This document shows positions 48,496 through 60,560 of a stretch of DNA of 64,000 nucleotides, one piece after another (within the stretch, counting starts at the first letter, position 1; each line of letters begins with the position of its first letter). Source of the DNA: Pontederia crassipes (Eukaryota > Streptophyta > Magnoliopsida > Commelinales > Pontederiaceae); contig CM060198.1 in assembly GCA_030549335.1 (NCBI GenBank), positions 50,185,353-50,249,352 on the forward strand, given 5' to 3'. The translations under genes and the position numbers were made by a program. The notes beneath the pieces are model-generated. The model had not been told where the DNA came from. It made no database searches and saw only the letters and a list, made by a program, of their open reading frames with translations.

Positions 48496-48854
48496 CTGGA
48501 AGTCTTCGAACAAAACTGAAGCTCGTCGCCCGAAAGATCTGCTCCTACCAGTTCGCCGTGGGAAGCCGCCGGACAACCCTAAACTGCTGAGTCATCGCCG
48601 GAAAGACCCATCGACTCGTTTTGAAGGAATGGGCACTTGTGCTAGAGAAATTTGAAAGTTTTAATATGGATGGGTGGGATGAGTGGTGAAATCTCAGCCT
48701 GCCATTTTAATCCGACGGACGAGACAAAAACTGCCATTGTCTTATTAGCAATTTAGTGCGCGATGAAAATCCATCCACAGATCAAAAAATATACGCTCCA
48801 CATTTAGTGGCTGTTTAGTGAGGCCAAAGTAGTGGCCTCACTAAACCTTTCCCC
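48496..48854 (-). repeat. Right terminal inverted repeat of the Mutator-like element
   Basis: Complement of 43620-43901 with an extra block at about 48710-48830. The end carries a 13-bp perfect hairpin stem (GTTTAGTGAGGCC at 48813-48825 and GGCCTCACTAAAC at 48834-48846) with an eight-base loop. On the left only eight bases of this stem's second arm remain. Confidence 0.9.
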
Positions 48855-48876
48855 TATATATATATATATATATATC

Positions 48877-49740
48877 ATTCATTCTCGACACCATTAACAA
48901 GCAGGAAAATTTTGATTAAGTATAAATACTGTTTAATTTTTTTTGTGATGGTAACCATCAATAAAATATGTTTGGGCAAAATATTTTTATTAGAAGTTTC
49001 TCTAATATAAATTGAAGGTATGACTGGAAGTGATATGAATAAATAATTTAAAAAATAATTATGTAACTTTTTTTAAGATGACAGTGTGCCCTTAATTTTG
49101 ATTAAAGTAAATAAACTAAGAAATTATTGGAGCAAGAGAAGGTGGTGATGCAAGTAAGAACATTAATGGTCTGTGTGGTTGGGGTGAAAGAAAGAGTAAG
49201 AAAGGTTGGGGTGAAAGAAGAGAAAGAGAGGGAAAAGGAAAAGAAAATGAGGAGAATTTATTTATTTTTAAGTTGGAAAAGTTTCTTTTTTTCTTTTTTA
49301 TTTTTTAATATTTTATTTTTTTCTCTTTCAAATTAGAGTAAAAAAGAAAAAAAAGACATATTTCATATGTATTTTTATTTTTAATTAAATAAATTGAATA
49401 TCTAATTATATACATAAAAAATAAAATTATTTAAATAAATTAATTATTTAACATTCTTTCTCTTTACTTTAATAATATCAAAGTAACTATTCACTTTCCT
49501 CTCTGCCTTTCCTTTTTTTCTCCTAATGAATTTTGAACCACCCTAAATAAGAACATTACATGAGGCAGGTGTGAAGGACAAAGTCTCAAAAGATTAGACC
49601 AACCATTTCCTAATACAATAAAGTTTTAGATGCATAATAATATTTATATGGGCCCCAGCAGTAAAATACAAAACTTGCAAATAGTTAAAGAACTAAAATA
49701 TTTAATAAAGTAGTCCTGTAAGCTGCAGGCCACACAGCAG
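48877..49740. other. Intergenic DNA upstream of the host gene
   Basis: AT-rich. A purine-rich stretch at 49160-49250 produces a Lys/Glu-rich frame that is not convincing as protein. It probably contains the distal promoter of the gene at 50059. No single core promoter element stands out. Confidence 0.4.
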
Positions 49741-49856
49741 GGTTTCTCTTTTATTGCCGCGCCACCATTTCCTCTTCCCAGTTCTCATCCTCCTCTTCTC
49801 TCCCAAGAGCGGCTCTCTTTCAGCTCTTCTCTTCTCTCCTCTTTCTCTCTCCTTCG

Positions 49857-49860
<4 letters not shown>

Positions 49861-49892
<32 letters not shown>
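49861..49892. repeat. CT microsatellite in the probable 5' UTR
   Basis: A (TC)16 run about 165 bp upstream of the start codon at 50059, within a wider pyrimidine-rich leader (49750-49895). Such CT tracts are common in plant 5' leaders and near transcription starts. Confidence 0.9.
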
Positions 49893-49895
<3 letters not shown>

Positions 49896-50058
49896 GTCCA
49901 TTGAGAGAAGGGGACCCAAGACAGTGGGAAGAAACAACTCCTCATGGTGGCGTGGGCTCGCTATTATTGTTCCTTCTCTAACCAGCAAAGTCCCTCCTAT
50001 TTCTAGTGTCCCCTCTCAGTCTTTCGCCTTAGCTGTGGTAGTTTACTCATCGCCGGAG

Positions 50059-51817
50059 ATGGCGAAGGAATTGGTTCATGAGGCCGAGCTGTGGCTCCCC
50101 TCCGAGTTCATCTACGACGACCTCGTCCTGGAGGCGGAGCAAGGGAGGAAAGAGGAAGCGGCGCCGAATCCGGAGAGCTCTGTCACGGAGAGCGACGAGG
50201 AGGACTACATGGCCGGACTGACGCAGAGGATGACTCACTCTTTCCTGGTGGACGACGAGAAGGAGCCTTCGTGGGGTTTTGCTGCGGCCGACAACGCTAA
50301 GGTATGCCATGCATGGTATCTGCACCAGTGCCCCTGTTCCCGTTCTATTGATTCTCTCCTGGTTCTGCTTTCGGCTTCGAATCCGCTCATGCGGGAGGTT
50401 GTTTGTTGCCTGTGACAGGTCGGGGACATGGCTGGTTCGCCGCAGTCCACGCTCTGGGAGTGGCCCTCGTCGAAGAAGGGGAGCCTCGATGGGGCCTCTT
50501 CGGTTTCTTCCCCCCCGTCCTCTCCCGGAGAGGAGGATGAGCAGCAGAAGCAGACGAAGGGAGATCCGTGGGCTCTGCTCTCCGACGCCGCAGGACAGGT
50601 GATGCGTCTCAGGCAAAACGATTTGGAGCATGGCCGGGATCTCAACCAGAACGGCCCTCTTGGCGCACAGGGAAAGATCTCGGCGGCCCTCCCGGTGCCT
50701 TGCAGCAAGGCTGGAACCGGTTACTACGGCCCTTCCCCCGCTCTTCAACAACTGCGGGCAGCTCAAGTAAGCTCCCTGCCGAGTAAACGAAATTGGTACT
50801 TTTTTGTCTGAATCTTTCGTTAACGTTTCGATCGTTACGCAGTTCTATCAATTGAAGCAGCTGCAAATGATGAAACAGCAGCAACAGAAGAAGAAGCATC
50901 AATCAATTCCATGGGGAAAACATGGCAAGCCGAGAGGCGACGGCGGCGGCGGTCACGGGGAGGGCAGGGGCGGGCAGCCTCTGGGCTTGTCGCCGTCGGC
51001 CTGGCCGCCTCTCCGTAAACAGCAGAAGCAGCAGTCACCGAAGCCAGGATCCGGCGAGGCCATGAGGGCCGTGTTCCTCAACGGCTCCGGCACCAGAAAA
51101 GACTCCGTCGGCACCGGCGTCTTCATACCTCGGCACGCCGACAACATCGTAGATCCACCGCGCAAGAAGCAGCCCGGTACTTTTCATCCCCCACCCCTGT
51201 TGTTTTTTTTAACCAGTGGTAGATTCCCGACAGCGATTTGGTCCCCCGTGCTACCTGCTCCTACACGTATCCTTTAGTTAGAATCTCTGGAGATACTGCG
51301 TTGGTTTTCCTTCTGCTGCCGCCGTTTGCTCAATTAGTTCCAGTCCACAAGTTAATGCACTACACGACAGTGATTGGCATTAGCTTCGTTGTCGCGTATC
51401 TTGTGAATGCGCCTGTCTAGATTCATGTTGCATGGTTTTACAGTCTGCATTTCTGCAATTTTACACGCCCGCCTGTAATCGCATCCTTACCAAGAGGTTC
51501 CTTGTTGCAGCCTGCTCCACTGTTCTGGTTCCTGCCCGAGTTGTCCAAGCCCTCAACTTGAACCTGGAGGAGCTGGGAGCGCAGCCGCGCTTCCCCGGCG
51601 CTTATGCTCTCGATCCAGGTAAACTCTCGCACAGCACAGCACACAGTTGGAAATCAGTCACGGTAAATGATCACATGCTTTGCTTTCTTCTGTTTATGCA
51701 GCTGCTCTCGTCAGCCATAGCATGTCTCATCAGAAGCGCAATCACTCTGGTCCCCAGTCCGCCGCCGCCGCCGCCACCGCCCATGAGCTCCGACTCCCCC
51801 AGGAGTGGACTTACTGA
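50059..51817 (+). CDS. Plant-specific protein of unknown function, 'TIP41-like' family
   Basis: Five exons (50059-50301, 50419-50766, 50843-51176, 51511-51618, 51702-51817) with GT-AG introns and matching phases give 382 residues. Residues 1-81 are acidic (MAKELVHEAELWLPSEFIYD, ESSVTESDEEDYMAGL). The middle has WGF and STLWEWPSS words, then a Gln/Lys-rich helix at about 200-216 (YQLKQLQMMKQQQQ) and Gly-rich linkers. The conserved C-terminal block is GTGVFIPR (287-294), RKKQPACSTVLVPARVVQAL (about 304-323) and a terminal LPQEWTY. From memory, this block marks a plant-only family whose Arabidopsis members (for example At3g54000) carry the loose label TIP41-like. True TIP41 homology is not visible. 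Function is unknown; its charged, Gln-rich and disordered look would suit a nuclear or scaffold protein, which is inference. GC-rich exons in AT-rich DNA. No break is seen, so it is probably an active host gene. Confidence 0.88.
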
Positions 51818-52300
51818 CAGTGTGTTGTAGTAGAACCATAATGTAGGAAAAGTTGAAGATAATACAGCAGCATAAGCAAGGATTAGTGTTAGTACTATTT
51901 GTTATAGTGATCTATTATAGGAATTAAATATTCCATTTTGGGAGGTCGGGAGGTGGAAGCGTTGCTTTGAACTGGGAACTTGGAACTGTTCAGTGGGGGA
52001 TGAACCAAAATAAAAGCCAATCTGATCATGTATTGGAGCAAGAGCCAGGAGGGAAGGGTTACTTTTGCAATAAAAAACCCCTCCCTATCTGCACACAAAC
52101 TAGCCATCGAACCCAATGTTTGTGGCTCTCTTTTGCAGCCTTTCTAGCTCGGAACAAGGTGCAGATGTGGCGGTGGATGCCGAGGAATAAGAAGACGACA
52201 TGGATTTCCTTAGTTGTGGCTTTCTTTTCTCAGATAATGTTTAAGCTTTTGTTTTGTATCCATAATGGAATGAATTATGTATAGTTTGTTGGAGAAAGAT
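51818..52300 (+). other. Probable 3' UTR of the host gene
   Basis: After the stop at 51815-51817 there are AATAAA words at 52009-52014 and 52069-52074, both reasonable polyadenylation signals. The 105-residue frame at 51967-52284 overlaps them and has no recognisable motif. It is not called as a gene. Confidence 0.5.
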
Positions 52301-54400
52301 TAAGGATTTGTTTTTGAGTATACGCAAGGGATTTGATATTTCCGTGATTAAAGAAAGCATCATTTGTCACGAGATCCGTTCCTGCATTAAATCAGCAGTT
52401 TCCAAGGTCTGATCTTTAGATTAAAACAAAGGGGAAATGGCTCTACTTTTTGCATGTGGCTTTCCGAAAGGTGTGCGAGCAGAAGGGTGATGCAGGAACA
52501 CTTCTTTTCCTTCCTTTCTTCCTTTTTGACCGGATCAAAATCTTAATTTGTATCACTGGGCGTCTGGATCATGTTACGATGTACTAAAAATATAATTGTA
52601 GTTAGTGCTTGATGTGTGGTGTGGTCTCGTATCGTTGCTTGTACTGGGAAAGGCGTATCGCTTCGTGGTGAGGTGCAATGCAGATCCACCCCCTTCCTCC
52701 ATTGTTGTTTCTTACAGTTTTCTATGTTTAGAACAACTCATTGAGTGTATGGCACGTTTGTTCCGTTGAAAGCTAGGGTTACATGTAATTGTCATGATTA
52801 TTTTTATGGTCTGTGGAACATTTAAGAAAAAAACATTGCTTCTTAATTAAGATTTTTATATGGACAAAACATGAAAAACGGCCGTAACTTCTTTTATCAT
52901 CTTACAAGACGCGTTTTAAACTTGTGCAAATAAAAAAATTTTAAACTTGTGCGAATAAAAAATTTAAAACGAATAATATTTTGATTGGATTGGCGTTTTA
53001 AATTTGTGCGAGCAAAAAAACTTTAAAAATAAATAATATCTTGATTGAGTCGAAAGTGTTAGATAGTCTGTCCTCGATAATCTTATATAATAATATGGTA
53101 TAATAGTGTTTTGGGAGTGCTGTGGAACTTTTATTGAGAAATAATTTGCTTAACCAACGATTTTGCCTAATAAGTTAGTAAAATTATATTTTAGTGTTGT
53201 CGGGTGCTAGTAAAATAACAGTAGTCACTTTGATAAAAGGAGGCCTTGATTTGGACACCGGGCCCCTTTAGAATTTGAAAGAAAAAGCTTGCTTTGAGTT
53301 ATTTATTTTGTTTGGTAAGAAATTTTATAATTGCTTTCCTCATAAAATAATGTGAAGTTATGAAGTTTTTAAATATACCATTAATTGTTTTTTTACTGTG
53401 ATATATATATATATATATATTTATGAAACGGAAGTCTTTTGTATAAAATTTGATCTTTTTTGGGGTGAATAAAATTTAATTTTTTTTAATGCCATTCGAA
53501 TTTTAATCTCTTAATAAAACTAATGATCAAAGGACCACATTGAAGGTGTACTTTGTTCTCATCTCATGATTGTCACAACCCAACCTTAATTGTCCCATAT
53601 ATAGGATTTTACAATCGGTTAAACCTCTAATCAGCACCTAACACATTTCACATTTCATCATTGCCACTGGCTTCTTCTTTTTTTTGTTGTTGCATCCACC
53701 TGCAACAATTAAGCACTAGGTATGACTTAGGGATCTGCCATGTTTTGGTTATCAGACTTCCATCTGCTCAATTGGCTGAGATTTAGTAGTTTCTTTTTTT
53801 TCCTGATCATAGAACTAATTGGAAAAAAATTAAAGAAAGGGGACACACAATTTTAATGGTTCATTAACTGCTACGGCTGCTGCCACACAAATAGTGGTGG
53901 TTAGGCACAAATGATATGCCACTGCTTCTAAGTTTGACGGGGATGGGAGTTGGTGTAGAGGTAGCCGCTAGCACTTTAGCTGGTTCGTCTAAAATACATA
54001 TTTATTATTTAAGACCGTGTCTTACTTGTCCTAGTGGCAGTATAAAATTGCATCAAGATTGGTTGGCCCAACGAAGTAGTAGGATTGTGTCTTAGGTGAT
54101 TCGGACACAATAGATTAGTAGAGTTGTATTTAAGGTAATTCAAGAGGTGTTAGTAATCTGGTGTTCGATTTTTGAAATTATCATTTTGATAAAAAAAAAA
54201 ATATAATTCTACTTTTTTTATCTAAATTTTAGATTAATTAGTTTTTTTTATAATTTTAAACATTGGAGGTTCTCTATGTGCGTTAGGACATGATAACTCT
54301 TAAATCTCAATTAATTTGGCAATCAAGGCGGCGTTTGGTTGGAGAATAAAGTGATGAATAAATATTTATTCAATAAATATCGTCAAACTGATAGAAAAAT
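52301..54400. other. Intergenic DNA, nothing coding
   Basis: AT-rich. Three near-repeats of TTTTAAA(C/T)TTGTGC(A/G)A.(A/C)AAAAAA occur at about 52913, 52940 and 52996. A TA run lies at 53401-53420. No gene seen. Confidence 0.5.
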
Positions 54401-55140
54401 AGGGTTAAGTCGATCAACACGTGTGAGGCCCTCTCCATGGACATTCTCCACTTATAGATATTTTCGCCTTGTATGAGGTCATCTTGCATGACGGGACATG
54501 GATCGTGGAATTGATCCTCCACTTGCCCACACGGTTTAGATAGCTACGTACTTGTGTATTTGCAATGATATTCTTTAAAAGTGAAGAGTTCTCCTAACAC
54601 ATAAATAAGATGAAAGATTATGAATGACTAAAGATGAATGGAAGGACTTAGTCTTTATGAAAATAAACAATGAACATGAATATGAATATGGAAATAAAAT
54701 GAAAATACATGAAATCAAGATGATCCTTTGAATTATTATCATACCTTTTTACTATGCTTGTTTCATACTTACTTTGATGGAATTTTCTTATGACATACAC
54801 GAATTTACACTAGCTTTAGCTAACTGTTGAGCTTGCTCCCCTGTGAGATTCCCACATGTACATGATATAGTTGAGGGTTAGTTCATGTGTGTAGACGACT
54901 ACAGCTCGATGGCATGTGCACATGATTATCTGGAGTTGTATTGAGTCCTTCTATATATCGAGTTATATTTGGGTCCCATGGATGTTATGTATTATGGCAT
55001 GAACTTTTATATGCCTAAGACTTGTTCAGACGATATGATGTACTTTTATTTATGTAGTTTCCGTATTATTATCTTACATGTTCTTTTCTTCACCATTTGG
55101 GTCAACACAAGAGTCAAAGATGTATCGAAAAAAGTAGCGC
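54401..55140 (+). repeat. Probable LTR remnant
   Basis: The text resembles the 3' half of the LTRs seen elsewhere in the window: a TTGAGCTTGCTCCCCTGTGA word (about 54828), where element 1 has TGAGTTGCAAAGCTCATAGG followed by CTCCCCTG. It continues with a GTACTTTTATTTATGTAGTT stretch. No second LTR or coding region is present, so a solo or truncated LTR fossil is likely. Boundaries are uncertain. Confidence 0.35.
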
Positions 55141-55269
55141 ACGAGAGAAGATTTCATCACGTGACAAGATCGAATTTTGGAACATTATAGATAGAGTTGT
55201 AACAAAATGAAAACATAATTGAACCAATTAACTCGAGATTCAACCCCAATCTCATATTAAACGAGTTGG

Positions 55270-55680
55270 ATTGAGATATCGTTTTGACACTTCGTTTGGT
55301 TGAAGGATATGTTGCAATAGAATAAATATCATATTCTTGAAAAAGTAAGTATATCCTTATTCTCATTCACGTTTGGTTATAATATAGAATATAATTTGAA
55401 AATATTATATTTTATATTAAAAATATTTTATTACAAAGTGTTGATAATAATAATAATAATATAATGTATGAATAGATAATAAAAATTAGAGAATATCTAT
55501 ATTCTTTTATTTTGAAAGAACACATGTATTCTCGTTCGTGGATTAAAAATAGCGATTTCACATTTTTTAAGATAATTTTTGTAAAATCGAAGTTTGATCT
55601 TTTTATACTTAATCCATACGATATTTGGTTATATTATGAGAATATCATGATATTCTAAGTATATTCTTATTCTCCTTCGT
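55270..55680. repeat. Possible MITE-like AT-rich repeat
   Basis: Contains CGTTTGGTTGAAGGATAT at the left and recurring GTATA(T/T)(C/T)CTTATTCTC(A/C)TTC near 55345 and 55662. ACGTTTGGTTATAATATAGA (about 55369) and ATATTTGGTTATATTATGAG (about 55621) are a further pair. An AAT/ATA microrepeat sits near 55447. A GTTTGG-containing edge is common at small plant transposon insertions. The superfamily cannot be assigned. Confidence 0.3.
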
Positions 55681-56519
55681 GTAACCTTTGTGGATGCAGA
55701 GAATTCTCGCTGAAAGCCTCACCCATCATAGCTAGGTATACTACCCGGGGCGACATCAGATTAGTCGGACTCAGTGGTGAGCCGAGACTTCGATCTATGA
55801 CCAATGCGTTCCTTAGCGTCGCGTGAGTTGGATGATCGACGCTGCTTCCAGACACTGAGATGGCAACAAAAAAATAGGCTTCATTAGCATTTACAAGCCC
55901 GTCTGATTCCTATATGAGTCCAGCGCAGATTTGTTCCCTTCCAAAGACATCTGCTTTGCATCTTCCACAGAAGAAGTTGAGTTTGTTCTTAATGTAGCTA
56001 TGTCTTTCTTTTAAGTAATGACATATCTATGAATAAAGACTTCCTAAATAGTTCGAATTATTTATGGATTTTCTATATTAATGTATTAAAATATGATTAT
56101 TCCTTTTGATTATTGTATAAAATTAAAACCATATATACCTTTTAACATTTTGAACTTTAATTAGGTTAAACAAATTTGAGTGACTAGATCGAGTTTAGAA
56201 GCACTAAGGTATGGCTTGGTTTTACTAGTTGCAGAATGATTTGAGTTAGAGGATAAAAAAGGTTGGACAATCAACTAATAGCAGATTAATTTTTGAAATA
56301 TTACGATCCTCGCAAACTCTTATCTAAATAGACACTGATAACCCTCATTTTTTATCTTATTTATTATGGCCTATTTGTTGATCACTTGGATCAATCGAAG
56401 TCGTAAGGAGCAAAGGTGGCTCCAAATCATTTAAAAGTTCATGTCATTTAGCATCAATTAGATTGACAAAGACTTGTAAAATTAGATGGTTTAGGTTAAG
56501 GTCATATTCTTTATGTCCA
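55681..56519. other. Intergenic DNA, nothing recognised
   Basis: A more GC-balanced patch at 55690-55860 has no recognisable frame. The rest is AT-rich. Confidence 0.45.
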
Positions 56520-57848
56520 TAGATCGGACGTCCGAAAGATCGAGTGATCATCCGTTTGGTGAGCATTCAGCGTTCGTCCGAAAGAGGTTTGGACGCTCGT
56601 TTGATCCATATTCAACGGTCAATCGAAAATAGTTCAATCGTCCATTTCGAGTTCATCTTTCGATCGTTCCAAGGCCATATGCGAATCGGTCGACCGGGTT
56701 GTCATTATAACATAAGGTGGTTCTCGATTGTTCGGTCGTCTGCTAGAATAAGTCCACAATTTTTTATTGTCGAAGACGGTTGATTGTCGGACCTTTTTTC
56801 CGATGAGGACAATCCAGATCGGTCGTTCAAAAGAGTTTCGATCGACTGGCTAGTTATCATCATCATTTTTAAAGTCTCGATATTTTTTAGTTCGATTGCT
56901 CGAACAAGTTTCAGACTTTCGTTCTGGTCCATATTAGTCGTCCAATCCAATTTCAAACGTCCAATATGGTAGTCATTATACTCTTTATGAGATAAATCGG
57001 ATACCCGAAAGTGATTCGATCACCCCTTTCAGATCAGCAGAGCCGCAGGTCGTTACATTCTTAAGTTTCAACCATAAACATAAATCTAGACATTTTACTA
57101 TGATTCATAACATAACACATTATTAGGAGGCAAATCTTACTATAAGTTTATCATGATCAAATCATTTTCATCATGTACACACATGGCATTAACTTTGCAT
57201 TTACTATACGTATGCGTGAAAGAATATTTATCATCAATAATCATAACTTCCCTTAATAGCAGAAATGATCAAATCTATGATGCATCATAATTTATTATTT
57301 GACTATCTAAACATCATAATTCGACCGTATGATTCATAACATAAAAACATACCACGTCAATCATTATCTCATTCAACTAAGGCATGGAATTAATGAAACT
57401 AAATCTAAAACCACATGAAAAATCATATGTCGCAGTGGATCGTCCTAACCATGTCCTCCTCGTGCTCCTATGTTGCATGTGCCTCTCTGGCCAAGACTAA
57501 GAAAGGAGCACACGAGATAACCGAGAGAAGAATGAGAAAGCAAGGAAAGGGAAACAAAAAGAAATGGATTTATGGTGATCCAATTCATGGGAGTTTCAAT
57601 TTTTGAAACCCTTGGTTTTATGATGGAGAAGTTACATATCTTCAAGCATTAAGGAGGATTAAAACTAATCTTCGACCCGTTGCACTTTCGGACGTCAAAA
57701 AATATTTCGATCATCCGGTAGTGTGTTGATCGACTCATCGTGATATCGAGTGTCTGTTCCAATTTCGGACATTCGATAATTCAACATAAAAAATATTTAA
57801 AAATTTTAAATTTTATAAAATTTTGGATAAAATTTTGGATGTGTTACA
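56520..57848 (-). repeat. Probable decayed LTR or solo LTR
   Basis: On the minus strand it would begin TGTAACACATCCAAAATTTT at 57848, an LTR-like start. Inside, CGTCCGAAAG-type words recur (about 56530, 56575 and, in complement-related form, near 57690), together with many CGATCG/TCGATC words. A GGTCGTTACATTC lies near 57049. No coding domains were recognised. The far boundary is a guess. A related intact copy elsewhere in the genome would settle it. Confidence 0.35.
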
Positions 57849-58523
57849 CTATCACCATCAATAGCTCATTTAACAGCCGTGATATTTTGTCATAGTCCAT
57901 GATAGCCTCCTCGGTATGTTACTTTGGTTTGAATTTGGCATCAATGTGTGCAATTTTGTTATAGTAACTTAACTTTAGCGCTATTTTTCTTTTGTCTTGG
58001 ATAATAAAGATACAAAATTTAAATAAACTTTGTATTTCAAAGAAATTAAATTACATAATAATATGGCAAAATGATAGCTATGATAAAATTAATTAAAAAA
58101 ATATTAAATGTAAGTCTACATATATCCTGAAATAATGGATGCATCATGGATCTACGTGGACAACCTTGTTGACGCTTCAATCAACGAACTTCCTATTGGT
58201 CGGGGATTGACATCAGTAAGGCCATATCTACTGTTATGAGTTAGATTGGAGTGAACATTGAGATTTTTTAATGTAAAATTTTTTTTGTTGAAAGTTTCAC
58301 GTGTCATTGTTAGACACGCGATTGTCAAATTCATTAGATGGTATAATTGTTAGCGCTGCACAGATTAGATCGTCGGCTTCGCTTCCGGCAACTGTAGACC
58401 AATTAAGAAAAAAAAAGTAAGGGCCCTATCTGATGAAGGGTCATCCATCTGTATTGTTGGTCTTCAATGGCATTCGGTGCCCCCATGAAGCCACACCTGA
58501 AAATGGAAAATAGGGAGGTTTTT
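57849..58523. other. AT-rich intergenic DNA, nothing recognised
   Basis: No open frame with recognisable content between the probable LTR remnant and the copia element. Confidence 0.5.
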
Positions 58524-58902
58524 GTTACGAAAAGAGGGATAGATATTGCACGAACATAGGAGAACACAGAAATTTATAAGGCTCACCCTAAATCGGGCTA
58601 TGTCCTCGGGCGGCAGCGACTCTCTTTCGTTAAAGAATAATGATGATTATAACGATGCGAAATAATCCAACCGTTAAGGAGTTTATATAAAGAACTTCAA
58701 TACAAAATAGGAAATAAAAACCCTAAAACCGTTTAGATTTCGGGGGCTCTGCCCCCGAGCCCTGTATGAGGGATCTCCCGTTGACTCCACCATCCGCATG
58801 GGGGATCCCCTCTCAAAGAGATTCTCGTAGGAGAAATCTACTGAAGCATTTGACAATATAGGGGGACCACAAAGGGTTACGACTAGGTTCATATTCAAGG
58901 CA
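58524..58902 (-). repeat. Copia 3' LTR
   Basis: Matches 62881-63252. Shared words include CCTAAATCGGG.TA.GTCCTCGG, GCGACTCTCTTTCGTTA and GGGGACCACAAA. On the minus strand it begins TGCCTTGAAT and ends CGTAACA. Confidence 0.9.
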
Positions 58903-59029
58903 TTATCAACAATTTTCCACCTTGACTTGAATCATCTTCAGAGCACAAAAAACTTCAATACCATGTCATGCCGCCGCCAGCCCCACCTTGGGGCTATTAT
59001 CAAGTATTGATGTTAAGTAAGTCCAAGTA

Positions 59030-59230
59030 ATATTAGAACTTGACATGAGGAACAGATTTGGTGAACATATCAGTTAGATTTGTATTGTCTTCAGTGCCAA
59101 TCATCTTCGCCTTGATCCTTTGCTCAGTGCGGATGAAGTGATATCTGACATCAATGTGTTTGGTTCTTTCATGATGAAGATCCTTAGCAAAATATATTGC
59201 ACTCAAACAATCACAGTGCACTATAGCCTG
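59030..59230 (-). other. Copia RNase H region
   Basis: Contains CDCLSAIYFAKDL and HERTKHIDVRYHFIRTEQ, the signature end of copia RNase H, then TNLTDMFTK. Fossil remains. Confidence 0.85.
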
Positions 59231-59899
59231 CTCATGATGTAATCCGAGATCTTCAACTAAACATTTTAACTAGATGCCTTCCTTGACAGTTTCTCTTAGT
59301 GTCATGTATTCAGCCTCTGTCATAGATAATGTAACTGATGATTAAAGTGTGATCTTCCAACTAATAATCGAACTGTTCAAAGTGAAGATATAGTCTTTCA
59401 TAAATCGTCTTCCATCAACATCTTAGTATACTCTGAATCTGAGTACCTTGCAATCAAACACTCTTTATCACTTCTGTAAATGAGATCAATATCAGATGTT
59501 CCTCTCGGATACCGAAAGATTCGCTTCACTACTTGTCAGTGCTCTTTTCTTGAATTGCTCATGAATATGCTAATAACACTAACTTCATGAGCAATGTTTG
59601 GTCTTGTGCAAACCATGACATACATCAAACTTCCAACTGCACTAGCATATGGAACTCAAGACATGCACTTCTTCTCTGCTTCTGATTTTGGTGCGAAAGC
59701 AATAGAGAGATGAACATTTGCAAAGGCTTCGCTTCAGACATTCCAAAATTGGATAAAATCTTATGAATATAACTTTTTTGAGATAAAAAGAGTTTATCCT
59801 GTGCCTAATCCTTTAGGATTTTCACCCTCAAAATCTTATGTGTTGTATCAAGATTCTTCATATCGAATTATGCACCGAGGAGCTTCTTCAAATTCTAAA

Positions 59900-60560
59900 T
59901 GTCTATCATGTCTCTAGCAGCAATGAGCATATCATCAACATACAAGAGCAGATAGATGGTGGAGCCGTCCTTCACCTTCTTGTGATATACACATCAATCA
60001 AGGGACTTCAACTAAATCCGTTAGAGATCATGAAGCTGTCGAACCTCTTGTACCATTGTTTGAAAAATTGTTTCAGGCCATATAAAGATTTTTTCAGTTT
60101 GCAAACTTGATCCTCCTTTCCTGGAATAGAGAATTCCTCTGGCTGGCTCATAAGAATGTCTTCTTCAAATTCTCCATGGAGAAAAGCAATCTTCACATCT
60201 AGTTGCTCGAGCTCTAAATTCTGATATACTATAGGAGCAAGTAGCACCCTGATAGAAGTATGTCTGATAATATGTGAGAATATCTCATTGTAGTCTACAC
60301 CTTCTTTTTAATTATAACCTTTAGCAACCAGTTGTGCATTCAACTCCTATAATTCCAACTTTCTTTTTGAAGATTCATTTACACCCAACGACCTTTCTGC
60401 CTATAGGCAACTTGATCAGCTCTCAAATCTGATTCTTGTGAAAAGATTCCATCTCCTCACCCATAACAGCGATCCACTATTTAGATTCAGCACGTGCAAT
60501 GACATCCCGCTAAGAGGATGACTCTAAGGACTCCACCTCTTCAGCTACTGCGTAAGCAAC
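59900..60560 (-). other. Copia reverse-transcriptase region
   Basis: Contains ELEQLDVKIAFLHGEFEEDI and VCKLKKSLYGLKQ, the well-conserved copia RT blocks (family: QLDVKTAFLHGELEE and CKLKKSLYGLKQ). Fossil remains. Confidence 0.88.

Larger units (their letters stand above)
43620..48854 (+). mobile_element. FAR1-type Mutator-like DNA transposon, apparently complete
   Basis: A 5235-bp element with long terminal inverted repeats (43620-43901 and 48496-48854) that begin GGGGAAAGGTTTAGTGAGGC and end with its complement. TATATATAT flanks both sides, consistent with the 9-bp target duplication usual for Mutator-like elements, although the target is itself a repeat. Inside are two convergent genes: a four-exon FAR1/FHY3-type transposase on the plus strand (44262-46920) and a two-exon GRF zinc-finger gene on the minus strand (47534-47934). 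Both open frames look uninterrupted, so the copy is young or recently active. The family resembles Jittery-type MULEs. Confidence 0.9.

Noticed and set aside
50047-50766. 239-residue minus-strand open frame, plus 157-residue and other frames over the same DNA
   Set aside because: These lie antisense to exons 1 and 2 of the host gene and owe their length to GC-rich codons. They show no domain, and the plus-strand exons have clean splice junctions.
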